A stretch of DNA of 64,000 nucleotides from Trichomonas vaginalis G3 (taxonomy: Eukaryota; Parabasalia; Trichomonadida; Trichomonadidae), in contig NC_067204.1 of NCBI RefSeq assembly GCF_026262505.1, forward strand, positions 13,844,522 to 13,908,521. The letters are read 5' to 3'. Each line of letters opens with the position of its first letter. Positions within the stretch are counted from its first letter, which is position 1. The notes beneath the pieces were generated by a model. It ran no database searches and was not told the origin of the DNA. It saw only the letters and a program-made list of their open reading frames with translations. Position numbers and translations under genes: made by a program. Below are positions 20,663-31,988 of this stretch, in pieces.

Positions 20663-22074
20663 TGTTCCGCATTGATAACTTGAACGTGGAAGTTTGACCG
20701 ACAAGAGTGTATTGTGCACTCCTGTCGGTCGCAGTGTCTCATTCTGGGAGACATTGCCTCTGCATGTCTCCCAGAATGGAACAATGTTCCGCATTGATAA
20801 CTTGAACGCGGAAGTTTGACCGACAAGAGTGCATTATCCAATCTTTTTTGTCATATACCCCAACCCACAAAGACAAAACCTTACAAAAAATATGTAAACT
20901 TTGGTTTTCACTTAATAATGTTTATTTTTAATTTTTTGTTCTTTATATAACTTTTTCTTCTACTAAACTATTTTACAGACTCTACTGAGCTATCCTCACA
21001 TATATACCTGTGACAATAACACATATATACTCCCTTCATATTCTGATCTCATGACATATTACAGCACAAACTATAATTATACAACATACCTCATAAAGTC
21101 TGATTTTACCCCTATCTAAGCGTTCAAAACCTATTTTCCCCGCGTAATCTGATTCTTCTGGCTCTGCTGATTCGATTTCTGCTGTCAGATCGTGAAAATA
21201 TGCATCACACAATGAGATAAACACAAAATACACAACTTAATATTTTCCTTAAAATTGTCAATTCCTCGATCTTGACATATTTATTATTTCCTCCGTTTTC
21301 CCTCACAAATATATTTAATTTTCTGAATAAGACGTATAATAAAATGAATATCTTAAAAACTAAAATACAAAATTAATGTTGGGTAATGACTAGATATAGT
21401 ATGCACTTTTGAATTCATACATTTTTTGAAAAAATTGTATTTTCAAAAAAAGATGTTGTTTCAGTATGAACTTGAAGAGAAATTTTAAGGAAAATATTAA
21501 GTTGTGTATTTTGTGTTTATCTCATTGTGTGATGCATATTTTCACGATCTGACAGCAGAAATCGAATCAGCAGAGCCAGAAGAATCAGATTACGCGGGAA
21601 AAATAGGTTTTGAACGCTTAGATAGGGGTAAAATCAGACTTTATGAGGTATGTTGTATAATTATAGTTTGTGCTGTAATATGTCATGAGATCAGAATATG
21701 AAGGGAGTATATATGTGTTATTGTCACAGGTATATATGTGAGGATAGCTCAGTAGAGTCTGTAAAATAGTTTAGTAGAAGAAAAAGTTATATAAAGAACA
21801 AAAAATTAAAAATAAACATTATTAAGTGAAAACCAAAGTTTACCTATTTTATGTAAGGTTTTGTCTTTGTGGGTTGAGGTATATGACAAAAAAGATTGGA
21901 TAATGCACTCTTGTCGGTCAAACTTCCGCGTTCAAGTTATCAATGCGGAACATTGTTCCATTCTGGGAGACATGCAGAGGCAATGTCTCCCAGAATGAGA
22001 CACTGCGACCGACAGGAGTGCACAATACACTCTTGTCGGTCAAACTTCCGCGTTCAAGTTATCAATGCGGAACA
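20663..22074. repeat. Large inverted duplication, 594-bp arms around a 224-bp spacer
   Basis: The left arm 20663-21256 and right arm 21481-22074 are near-perfect inverted copies of equal length. The outer part of each arm contains repeats of TTGTCGGTCAAACTTCC and the hairpin CTGGGAGACAT...ATGTCTCCCAG. Each arm also carries the same 65-codon frame (21036-21233 minus and 21504-21701 plus), with no recognised product. The right side extends ~40 bp further as a tandem copy. It may be a foldback-type element or an inverted duplication; no flanking target duplication was found. Confidence 0.75.
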
Positions 22075-24549
22075 TTGTTCCATTCTGGGAGACATGCAGA
22101 GGCAATGTCTCCCGAAATGATACCGTCATACCAACACCAATTTATTCCTTCTTTCCATTGTCATACAATTCAATATTTTTATCAATCTTAATCAACTTTT
22201 TTTATTCTTCTTTAATTCAATTTATCTTTCTCCTAGAATATCTATTCCTTTAACAGACATAAAATCACTAATCGAGCTTTTTCAATACTCAAAATTTCAT
22301 ATAAATCTTTGTTATTTTTTCTCTCATCGCTTATTTTATTAAATATACATATTTCCTCTCACATATCCCTCTTCATATATATTGGATCTCAACACTCATC
22401 TATTAGAACAATATATTTTCGCTTAATCTCATATTATTCATTAACAATCTTTCATCTTCTTATTTCTAGTTAACCTACCAATATATATATAGAATATATG
22501 CCCAATTACATATTCAGATACATTAAATTCAAGAAATTCTTCTAATATTATTCTCCTATTCATAATAAAATCATATTTAGTCTCACATCACAATTCTATC
22601 AGTTCTCCAATATCATATCATATTGGTAACATCACATATATCTCTTATAATATCACTTAAATTTGTATTTTTTTATTAATTATATTTAATTAGTTCTACA
22701 TTCTATTATTATAGAGGTTTGACAAACTCATCAATAGTTAAAATCAAAATCTATTCAGAACTTTGAATCTAATGAAAATTACATTTCGATATCTTTTTGC
22801 AAGCTTAATTTTTTGTATTATCTTAAAATACATTTAGTAATGTTATGTACGTATTGAATTCAAATTATAGCGCAGTAACATGCAACTCATCTTGAGATTC
22901 ACATTTCATTTTCACAATTATTGCATATATACATCAATAACATATTGTACTCATATATCTACACGACTCTAAACTCAATGACATCAAATAATGCTTGTAA
23001 TATTTAAAATAATTTTTGCATTTTTGATTCTCAGCTTAACTTCTATAAATGTCACCAAAACATTTCATTCCTACCAAGAAATAATATATTAGTAATTAAG
23101 CGTTTATTACCATTGTTACTCACATCATATTAATTCATTTTTGTAATTTTTTAAATAAATGACTGGAATCATAAACCCTATGTACCCATATCAACATGTT
23201 AAAATTTCAAAGTCTGAAACTTAGTATACATTGAGTTTCATGAAATCAGATAATCTCGTAGATTTCTTAAATATTATATATTGCTGGCCAATAATGATGC
23301 AGCATGATTCTCCATCATATCAGCATTCTAAACATATCTTTATTTTGTCAATTGGCATAAATTAAGGGTGCTTTTCAGGCGATAAATGGTATTTTAGATA
23401 CCTGGGCAGGGGGTCATGAAAAAGTTGCAAAAGTCAAAAATTGAGGGTATTATAGTATTGCATTTTTTTACGTTTATGGTGATAACATACTACAAATTCA
23501 CTAGTGACATTGGAATTTAGAATTAAATCAATGAATGAAAGTAAAATTTCAAAAATTTTGTATATCAATACTTCAAAATTCAATTCTAAGGAATATTCTG
23601 CCATTTCTGATTAAATATAACCCTGAACTGAATTTTCAAGCTTTATTGCTTTAGAGCGTTTATTAAACCCACTCAAATTTATTTGAATAAATACTTTTCC
23701 TATAATCAATACATGTTTATTTTGCCGGAGGTGGCATGCTTGCCCAAAGGGCAAGCGTAGCCACCTGAAGTTAGAAATTATATTTTAACAAATTTGATTT
23801 TATGAACTAAAGAATCGTGGTAAGTTTACATCTTCACACTGTAGATCATAAAACTTTATTTAACTCTTTCGGACAATTAGAAACCTGATATGCTTGTTCT
23901 TTGGCTGAAAAAAGAGATTGATCGAAATAGTTTTATTAATTAAATATATCCCTTTATCTATATTCCAAGAATCAATTGATTTAGAATGATTGGCAAAAAA
24001 ATATTGAATAAATCAAGTATCTTGATGAAAATTCTATCGTTATCGGCTTTTCCATTGCTGCTTCATCATTTCATATCCATGGACTTAATCAAAATTCATA
24101 ATTTAAATCCGAAATCTTTATGATCATTGTTTTCCACATGTATAGTATAGTATTTTATTTTCACAATAAATTTAAGGAGTATTTTATATGGTAAAATGCA
24201 AATGTGTCTTTTCCAACAAGATTTTTTTGCCAATCACTCCAAATCACTTGATTTTATGAATATATGTCGAAGATCACACATAATTAATAAAAATATTTTT
24301 TATTTTCAAAAAGGTACTTTTAATGGGCCAAAAATTGAAAAATTTACACTTTTCCGACGTTTTGTCAGGGGCGCGAAGCGACCCAAAAAATGTCGGAAAA
24401 GTGTAATTCTCATGTATATGATTATTTTTGCTTTTAATGCCGAATAGCATTTGAATCAAAAATAATCGTATGCCTGAGAATTTTAATTTCTCTAGTTTCT
24501 AGCCAGAATCAATATAGAGTTCATATGCAAAAAGTGAAACTACTATGGT
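22075..24549. other. Non-coding AT-rich DNA with two hairpins
   Basis: No gene is supported. A GC-rich hairpin sits near 23734-23772 (GTGGC-x-TGCTTGCCC with its complement across a 3-base loop). A second near 24345-24395 has inverted ACACTTTTCCGAC arms around a GCGCGAAGCG centre. The end of a possible 4.5-kb repeat-bounded segment is at 23455. Confidence 0.5.
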
Positions 24550-24618
24550 GTGGAAAAAAATATCAAAGTTCCCCACTTAAACACTATATATATATATATA
24601 GAAATAAAAAAAATATTA

Positions 24619-26130
24619 ATGTCCGACCAAGACGTTCATCCAAGCAAATACAACAAATTGCGAAGTACCTATAAGTACTACATCGATTCATATATTGCAT
24701 TGTATCAGCTAAAAACGGACAACGAAGAAGAATTAAACAAGATTTACAAAATGATCAAAACAGAATTGATTGATTCAAAGAAATTTCCACCTCAAATAAT
24801 TATGAACGATATTTTAAGTATCATTCTGTACAACAATCGCTATGCAAAGTCATATTTATTCCTTGCAAAACTCATTTATGATGAATATCATGTGGAAGAA
24901 TTCAACCATCTCATGTATCTTCCAAACATCCTGTTTTATAAAGAATATGGAATTAAATTAGACAAATCTGACAATTTTGAAGAAGATTATCCAGAAAACA
25001 TCGATATTCATACAGAAGATACAATTTACAGAGCAATCATGAATAATGACTTAGAAAGATTCATCACATTCACTGAAATAGATGGATTTGATAAAGATCA
25101 AAAACTTAAAAGCGATTTATATCCATATTCTGGCAAAGGATATTCATTATTTGAATTATGTTGTTACCATGGAGCAGTTGATTGTTTCAAGTTATTAAGA
25201 ACAAAATTCAGCTCAGAAATAACTCAAAAATGTCTCAGATTTTCATTTTTAGGAAGAAACAAAGAGATCATGAGTGAATGTTTGAAACATCAAGAACCAA
25301 ATGAAAAATGCATGGAATATGCAATTATTTCACATAACATTGATTTTGTTACATTCTTGATGAATGAATACAATATAGAGATCGATTTAGAATATTGTGG
25401 AATCTTTAATAATCTTGAATCCTATTTAGTTTATTTCGATCAAACTAATGATATAAACAAATGTTTTGTTTGTTCACCGATTTTTAATATTCCATCCCTT
25501 TTGGAATACTTTCTTTCACATGGTGCGAATATCAATGAAAAAGATAACGATGGAAAAACCGCACTTTATATTGCAGCTGGAATAAATCGTAAAGAAATTG
25601 CTGAATTTCTTATTTCACATGGTGCTAATATCAATGAAAAAAATAACGATGGAGAAACCGCACTTCAGGATGCAGCACGGCATAATAGTAAAGAAATAGC
25701 CGAACTTCTTATTTCACATGGTGCAAATATTGAAGAAAAAAATGATTATGGAGAAACCGCACTTCATATTGCAGCACGGCATAATAGTAAAGAAATTGCC
25801 GAACTTCTTATTTCACATGGTGCAAATATCAATGAAAAAAATGATTATGGAGAAACCGCACTTCAGGATGCAGCACGGCATAATAGTAAAGAAACAGCCG
25901 AACTTCTTATTTCACATGGTGCAAATATTGAAGAAAAAAATGATAATGGATATACCTTACTTCATATTGCAGCTTGGAGTAATAGTAAAGAAATTGCTGA
26001 ATTTCTTATTTCACATGGTGTTAATATCAATGAAAAAAATAACGATGGAAAAACCGCACTTCATTATGCAGCATTGTTTCGTTATGAAGAAATAGTTGAA
26101 CTCCTTATTTCGCATGGTGCGAAAAAATAA
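24619..26130 (+). CDS. Ankyrin-repeat protein with DUF3447-like N-terminal region
   Basis: The start is taken at MSDQDVHPSKYNKLRSTY (24619). The longer frame from 24550 passes through a simple TA repeat and is less likely. The product has ~503 residues. The first ~300 residues match the helical N-terminal region of the large trichomonad ankyrin family (CCYHGAVDCFKLL, KCMEYAIISHNIDFVTFLM). Six 33-residue ankyrin repeats follow, with the SHGANINEKN..GETAL consensus. They are also nearly identical at DNA level (99-bp units), indicating recent expansion. Ankyrin repeats bind proteins; no partner can be inferred. Confidence 0.85.
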   Translation: MSDQDVHPSKYNKLRSTYKYYIDSYIALYQLKTDNEEELNKIYKMIKTELIDSKKFPPQIIMNDILSIILYNNRYAKSYLFLAKLIYDEYHVEEFNHLMYLPNILFYKEYGIKLDKSDNFEEDYPENIDIHTEDTIYRAIMNNDLERFITFTEIDGFDKDQKLKSDLYPYSGKGYSLFELCCYHGAVDCFKLLRTKFSSEITQKCLRFSFLGRNKEIMSECLKHQEPNEKCMEYAIISHNIDFVTFLMNEYNIEIDLEYCGIFNNLESYLVYFDQTNDINKCFVCSPIFNIPSLLEYFLSHGANINEKDNDGKTALYIAAGINRKEIAEFLISHGANINEKNNDGETALQDAARHNSKEIAELLISHGANIEEKNDYGETALHIAARHNSKEIAELLISHGANINEKNDYGETALQDAARHNSKETAELLISHGANIEEKNDNGYTLLHIAAWSNSKEIAEFLISHGVNINEKNNDGKTALHYAALFRYEEIVELLISHGAKK

Positions 26131-26623
26131 TGCCTTTTTTTTAGAAAAATCATTTTCTGGGACTTCTATGTATACCATTCATCAGAGCATACTCCATACT
26201 ATCATGTTCTATCTTGATGGAGAAGTCTGAAGATTATATAAAAATTGATTATTGATTATTATATAAGTATAATGCAATCATTCAATATAATGTTTAGTTT
26301 AGTACACTTATTGCAAATCTCTCTTGAATTAATGAATAAATTTATTCATTTAGTATAATGTAATAAATTTCCGCCAAAAATGCTTTTTATTGTGTAATAA
26401 TATACAAATAGATAAATATTTTACATCAAAACTGATTTATATTGTGATAATGCTTCAAATGCTTAAAAATTATAATGAAAATCAAAGTTATGGAATGATT
26501 TATATATGAGCGATAATTGAACTTGAATAAATACCCTCATAGTTAAGCATGAGATATTCTAAAGTAATTATTCCAAAATATCTCAATTACAATGTAATAA
26601 ATATTACCTAAAATGTATTGTTT
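26131..26623. other. Intergenic, no feature seen
   Basis: AT-rich DNA downstream of the ankyrin gene. No gene or repeat is recognised up to the target duplication ATTGTTT (26617-26623) of the next element. Confidence 0.5.
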
Positions 26624-27678
26624 TAAGGGTTTTGTTTTGCTAAAATTGTCACTTTTATAGCATATTTGTTTTTGGATGTTTTGCGAAACCAAAAAAAAAA
26701 CTATGATATACAATGTGTGTGTAAAGAAAATACTTTATTTACTAGTTAAAAAATCATTTGGTATTGATCAAGTTATTTTTTCTGGATAAGATATTATATG
26801 GATAATTGGATAGAAAATACAATTATATAATCTTGTACCTGGTTTAATTAAGCTAATTGTCATCAGAAACTTGTAATTTTTATGAATTTCAGATTTTCTT
26901 TTCATTACTGCTTTTCTTAATAGGTCAAGTTCTTATTTACGTTATAAAGTATGATATTTACAAATATCAAGTTATCATGTTTTTTGAGAAATTATGAGAA
27001 ACAAACAAAAATGAAAAAGATAGGAATAGCAATGAATAGTGATGTGGGTATAGAAAATGTAAGAGATATGAATGCAAAGCAATCAGTATTTAGGACATTG
27101 ACCATAGATTTCGAAAAAAAAATGCTGCATATTGAGCGAAAACTATGATTATATTATAAGGCTGTCATTTAAAGCATAATGAAACTATTCCCTTTTCATT
27201 TTAATCGAATAAGATAGTAAAGATTTTTGAATTAGCTAGAAACTGATGAGATGTTTTCACAAATCAGATTTTTAATCTCTATAATGCATAATTCACTCAA
27301 TATCTCAATTTTGATATTGCGAGATATTTTTGCTATCGGTTTCGCAATTTTGACACAATAGCAAGAGGGTTCTATAAGCATTATTATCAACGTAGAATCT
27401 GAATATCATATCAGAAAATGTCGCAAATCCGACATTTACCCGACCAAATAGCAAAAATAATTGAATACTTTTCGCAAAAACTTTAAAAATCGATAAAAAT
27501 ATGAAATATAGATATTAAAGAGACTTTTTATATAATATTCATAAAGATTTTCCAAAAATATGATACCGCAAAATTAAAAAAGTGACGTCTTGAGTGGAGT
27601 CAAAGGTCGAAATTGCTAGCTAAATGTTTTTTAGCGAAATTGCGTATTGTACGTTTTTTTCGCAAAACGAAACCCTTA
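26624..27678. mobile_element. TIR element A (1,055 bp, 7-bp target duplication)
   Basis: It begins TAAGGGTTTTGTTTTGC and ends with the inverted form GCAAAACGAAACCCTTA. The element is flanked by perfect 7-bp direct repeats ATTGTTT (26617-26623 and 27679-27685). A near-identical copy in the opposite orientation is element B. The only open frame is 65 codons (26951-27148), identical in B, but with no recognised domain and too short for a transposase. It is therefore probably a non-autonomous element moved in trans. Superfamily not assigned. Confidence 0.85.
26951..27148 (+). CDS. 65-codon frame inside TIR element A
   Basis: It starts MIFTNIKLSCFLRNYEKQTK. The same peptide is encoded in element B at 35540-35737. 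Basic and short, with no recognised family. Identity between copies may only reflect recent transposition, so coding is doubtful. Confidence 0.25.
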   Translation: MIFTNIKLSCFLRNYEKQTKMKKIGIAMNSDVGIENVRDMNAKQSVFRTLTIDFEKKMLHIERKL

Positions 27679-29930
27679 ATTGTTTATTCAACAAACAATG
27701 TAAAAATAAATTATATTATAATTTTGGTAATAATAAGCGTATTCATATATGATTCAAAAATTTTACTAGAATAGATTTATCATATATAAATTATATATGA
27801 ACAAAGGTATATATTCATCAATATTATATTTGGTATAATGAATACGATACAGAATACTTCATTTTTAAGAATTCACAGCTAAACTTTCTTCAGTTGATAC
27901 TATTTTATGTTGAAGCAATTATTAACTATTTGATTCACTCATATTCAATGACAATCATTAATTTATTAACAAATGTGTTTGATAGTTTTATATGATAGAG
28001 TATATGCTAGTCATATAATACCAAAGTTGAAAGACATGATGATTAGTTTTGGAGGATTTTCAAGCTAAACTATGATTTTGATGCAATAAATTTTGTCAGA
28101 AATAGTGAAATATTGGTATTGGTCGCCCCCGTAACAAAATTTTTGGTCTTCCATCTATATTTAGTTAAATTTGAATTGTTTTTAGGCAATTAATAATATT
28201 GTCCAAAAGGGGGGACCTCGTCGACAACAAAGGTATTGATCAAAATTGTTCTAATTATGCTTGACATATGAAGTATAGTAATAGTGTGTATGGACTCATA
28301 GAATGGCTTTCATTTGTTTTCGAGATATATTATGATCTTCTAAAATATACATATTTTACTTGATAACGCATATGTTTTATCGTATTATGAAAACTAAACG
28401 AAAAATATGGCTCAAGAAGAGCAAAATTCGATGTTTAAAAAGGAAATTGTTTATTGATTAGGCTACTTTCCGGTATTTTTTTGAAGTGACACTTTACTCG
28501 TTTTTCTTTCTACATCTGCATATAAAATATGCACAAATAAGGATTTATATTTGAAAAAAATTTTCGAATTGGGTAAATAAATCGTTAGATCATAGATTTT
28601 AATAATCCTTGCTTCTTAAAATGAGAATACGGTAATAGCAACTGTGTATAATAGATGGAGTATTGTTAAATTGTGTGATTTTTTGATAAGTTTCGAAAAC
28701 GATTTGCAGTGTGTTCAAATATATTAGAATTTAATAACATATGATAATATCGACTGCAATCAAGCGATATCAAGTGATTGATGAAAATCAATATCAATAT
28801 TTAAAAATTTCGAGACTTTTTTGACTGAAAGCAATTTCTTTGGACACCTAGAACGAAGTTCTCCTTGGTGAATTTCTCCAAAATTTTTCCATTTTAGAAA
28901 ATGCCTAAGCAATTTTGAAGAAAATGATAACGTTTTTTTCAATTCTCAATTTTTTTTGGAAAATGAGGTTAAATTTTTAAAAAATTTAAAATTTACAGAG
29001 GAACAAAAACATTTTCATTGTGCAATAAATCGATAAAGCCTTTTTATTTTTGTTATTCTATAATTTTTCTACTAAAATATGTCAATTATAGAGCAAAATC
29101 AAATAACTATTTTTCAAAGATATAGAAAAGAAGTAGATATTCCAAAATTATAAATCAATCATAGTTTACTATCAAAAATAATATATAATTCTATATAGAG
29201 AACCAGCCATTGTTAGTAATATAAAATTAATTCTGGTTCAAAATTAAGGATCATCTTCGCATGTTTAGAAACTATTGTAAATATCTAGAAAACAATCAAT
29301 AATATCATGATTTTATTCACAGATGGGTTCAAGATATATATTGTGATTTGCATTTCGATAATAAATCTAAATCAAATGTATAATAAATTCGTACATTTAG
29401 ACTTCTTATCATAATAATGTTATCAATTAGTGACTATGGCTACAGAACAAGCAACAATAGATCTCATAATCAAACGGAAGTTAAGCTGAGATATTTGAGA
29501 TTTTATCACCTGATAGTATGCATAATACTATACCAGGATGACTAGTCTATCTGTTGTTTCAATATAGTTTTAAATTTTTTATGCCAAAATAACACTTTGG
29601 TTATCATCGGTAATACACAGGGTTGCTACTGTTGTAATATTTCGAAAAAATAAATGTATCAACTTTAATGCAAGATATTTTGAGTTGAACATCGAATAAT
29701 TAGATTTTTGCAATATTAATATTCTTTGATCTCTAGTATATCATTGTTCCATACTAACAACGTGGATCAATTCCGTTTCAATGATCAGATAAAGCAGAAA
29801 CAATATACTCAGGTGCCACTTTTTTGGTCTAAAAAAGGGTTTTTTCCCCTTTTTATTGTCCTATCGAAAACTAACAGATAAACTATAATTTGCACGTTAC
29901 GCCTGTGTAGTTTATATAAATTCTAAAAAA
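27679..29930. other. Non-coding AT-rich DNA, no feature seen
   Basis: About 2.2 kb without a supportable gene, RNA or element end. Short GC patches near 28120 and 28210 (GGTCGCCCCCGTAAC and a run of six G) stand out, but I cannot assign them. Confidence 0.5.
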
Positions 29931-31346
29931 ATGAATATAGTTGTCGAGGAATTACCATCTGGCGATGTCAAGCTTGAAAACTGCAATAGCCGAGTTAAGG
30001 AATGCGAGGAATACTTACTAAATAGCCAGTGGGTGCAATTCCAATACCTTTTCAAACAACTTATTAAATTCAATGAAAAGAACAGATATGAAATTCCAGA
30101 AGCATTTTCAACAGCATTCGATACAATGAAGAAATCCGCAATATCTCATATCTTAAAGAATTTAGAAATCGCAAATATTTTCGAAGATTTCAAAGTTTGG
30201 TTCCAAAGACTCTCTGAAGTTGTTTCTTCAAAGGAAGAACTATGGAACATTATCCATACTCAAGCAAATATGAGCATTCGCGTAACAATGCGACAAAATC
30301 AAGAATTAGTTTCACTTTTCTTTACTCCAGAAACACTCTTCGAATATGGTATTAAACCATTCATGGAATCAAACGTTTGTGACTTTAAGAATGTAATGAA
30401 TGAAGAAAATTTAATTGATAATTTTTATGGCGTTGCAGGGTTTGTCAGAGCTTGCGGTCTTTCTACAACGTTCGAATCAAATAACCAAGACTATTTCAAT
30501 TTTGTAGAAAAAATCTTGGTTAATTTTGTAAATTTGCCAGATTTTGACCCTCACAGATTTGTATGGCTTGTCGAAGCTTGTAATGGAAACTTGAAGATAC
30601 CACCAGCAACTTTTCGTGAAATATGCCAAAATACAATAGAAAAGTTTTCACAGCAAGAATTTAAAGGACAGCTCATGCAAAAACTATATAAATTTTGTGT
30701 CCTATCTACATCACCTCTTATGCAAACGTTCCCAGTTATTCAGCGCTGCATTGACGATACATATGTACAATTAATTGAAGAACAAAGGTCATTTTCACGT
30801 CGCTACATATTCAGCCAGTTTACATCCATTGAATGGAATGGTAAATCAACTGGTCAAGTATGCGATCAGTTGAAATGCTGGACATTATTTGTCAGCAACG
30901 TTTCTTTGAGACTTGCTGATAAACCAGAGCTTCCAAAGATGATTTTACAAGATTTACTTGATGATAGTATGTCTTTCTTTGAAGGTTTCTTTGCAGACGC
31001 CCAACCAACAAAAGAAAAGGCCATTGACATGAGATGCTATATTCTTCACATTGCAGAAACAATAGAAGAGTTTTATCCAGGTCCAATTCCCCAAAATACA
31101 ATTTACAAAGTTTGGTATATCTTATTTATTGCTGCTATCGCAGGAGCATTGGAACATGAGCTTAACGATATTCATTATGCTGATGCCCCTAAACCAGATA
31201 CACCAACTTTAGGTTTGGAACACTCTGCAACAGATTTTACAAGTTATACCTTTGCTTTGTCTGTTTTGTCAAAGAAGTTTGAAGTTCAAAACGATACATT
31301 CACAGAAATGTTTGCTTTTATTAGACAAAACATTAAATATCCATAA
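29931..31346 (+). CDS. Unassigned 471-residue all-helical protein
   Basis: The frame is intact and the composition is that of a normal cellular gene. It starts MNIVVEELPSGDVKLE. The sequence is alpha-helical throughout with regularly spaced hydrophobics, resembling a HEAT/ARM-like or tethering-complex solenoid, but no signature identifies a family. There is no signal peptide; a hydrophobic patch near 390 (WYILFIAAIAGALE) is more likely a buried helix than a membrane span. The function is unknown. Confidence 0.7.
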   Translation: MNIVVEELPSGDVKLENCNSRVKECEEYLLNSQWVQFQYLFKQLIKFNEKNRYEIPEAFSTAFDTMKKSAISHILKNLEIANIFEDFKVWFQRLSEVVSSKEELWNIIHTQANMSIRVTMRQNQELVSLFFTPETLFEYGIKPFMESNVCDFKNVMNEENLIDNFYGVAGFVRACGLSTTFESNNQDYFNFVEKILVNFVNLPDFDPHRFVWLVEACNGNLKIPPATFREICQNTIEKFSQQEFKGQLMQKLYKFCVLSTSPLMQTFPVIQRCIDDTYVQLIEEQRSFSRRYIFSQFTSIEWNGKSTGQVCDQLKCWTLFVSNVSLRLADKPELPKMILQDLLDDSMSFFEGFFADAQPTKEKAIDMRCYILHIAETIEEFYPGPIPQNTIYKVWYILFIAAIAGALEHELNDIHYADAPKPDTPTLGLEHSATDFTSYTFALSVLSKKFEVQNDTFTEMFAFIRQNIKYP

Positions 31347-31988
31347 AATTTGTTTGTTATTTTTAATCATAATGATTTTTTTAAAAGGACATATGCTTAT
31401 TGACAAGCAATGACAGTGTAATAAGTTTTATAGTAATTTGTATTATACTTCAATGTTCTTAATTGAACCCTGAATAATGTATAAAATCTTAAGTTTATAA
31501 GTAGATAATAAATACACAGATAGTTTGTAAACGATACAGAAGCATCTAAGGAAAATGCAGGAAAAATTTAATACAAAAGATAATTTCAGAGTCCAATTGG
31601 ATTACAATAGTTGAGTAATATGATGGAAATTTTATAGGAAAGAAATTTGTTATAATATTTAGTCATAAAAATGAAAAATGCTACAGAGAACAGAATTTCA
31701 ACTACAAAATATTATATTCCGGGAATATTAACAGCGAAATTAACTTGATGTTGTGTAAGCAGGCATGTTTTTAGCATTAACATCCGAAATTATAGTTTTT
31801 AACTTTAAAAATAATTTTGTAGTCCTAAAAAATAAAATTAAATGCGAAAATATATCCGATATGAGCAAAGAATTAGTTATCTCTTTTAACGATTATTTAT
31901 TTCTATGAGCAATAATTTTTGAATGAATAAAAGATTATAGAAAAATTCACTTCACATCTAATTTCTTCAAATAATTTTGATCTGTTGG
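31347..31988. other. Intergenic, no gene seen
   Basis: AT-rich DNA ending in the 7-bp target duplication CTGTTGG (31982-31988) of element C. Confidence 0.5.

Noticed and set aside
20306-20841. Overlapping frames of 94-162 codons in the GC-richer repeat block
   Set aside because: They arise from tandem and inverted repeats, occur on both strands and match no known protein.
21036-21701. Identical 65-codon frame in both arms of the inverted duplication
   Set aside because: Identity is a consequence of the duplication; no domain and no independent sign of coding.
24196-24447. 83-codon plus frame with basic composition
   Set aside because: Runs across a hairpin and has no recognisable domain.
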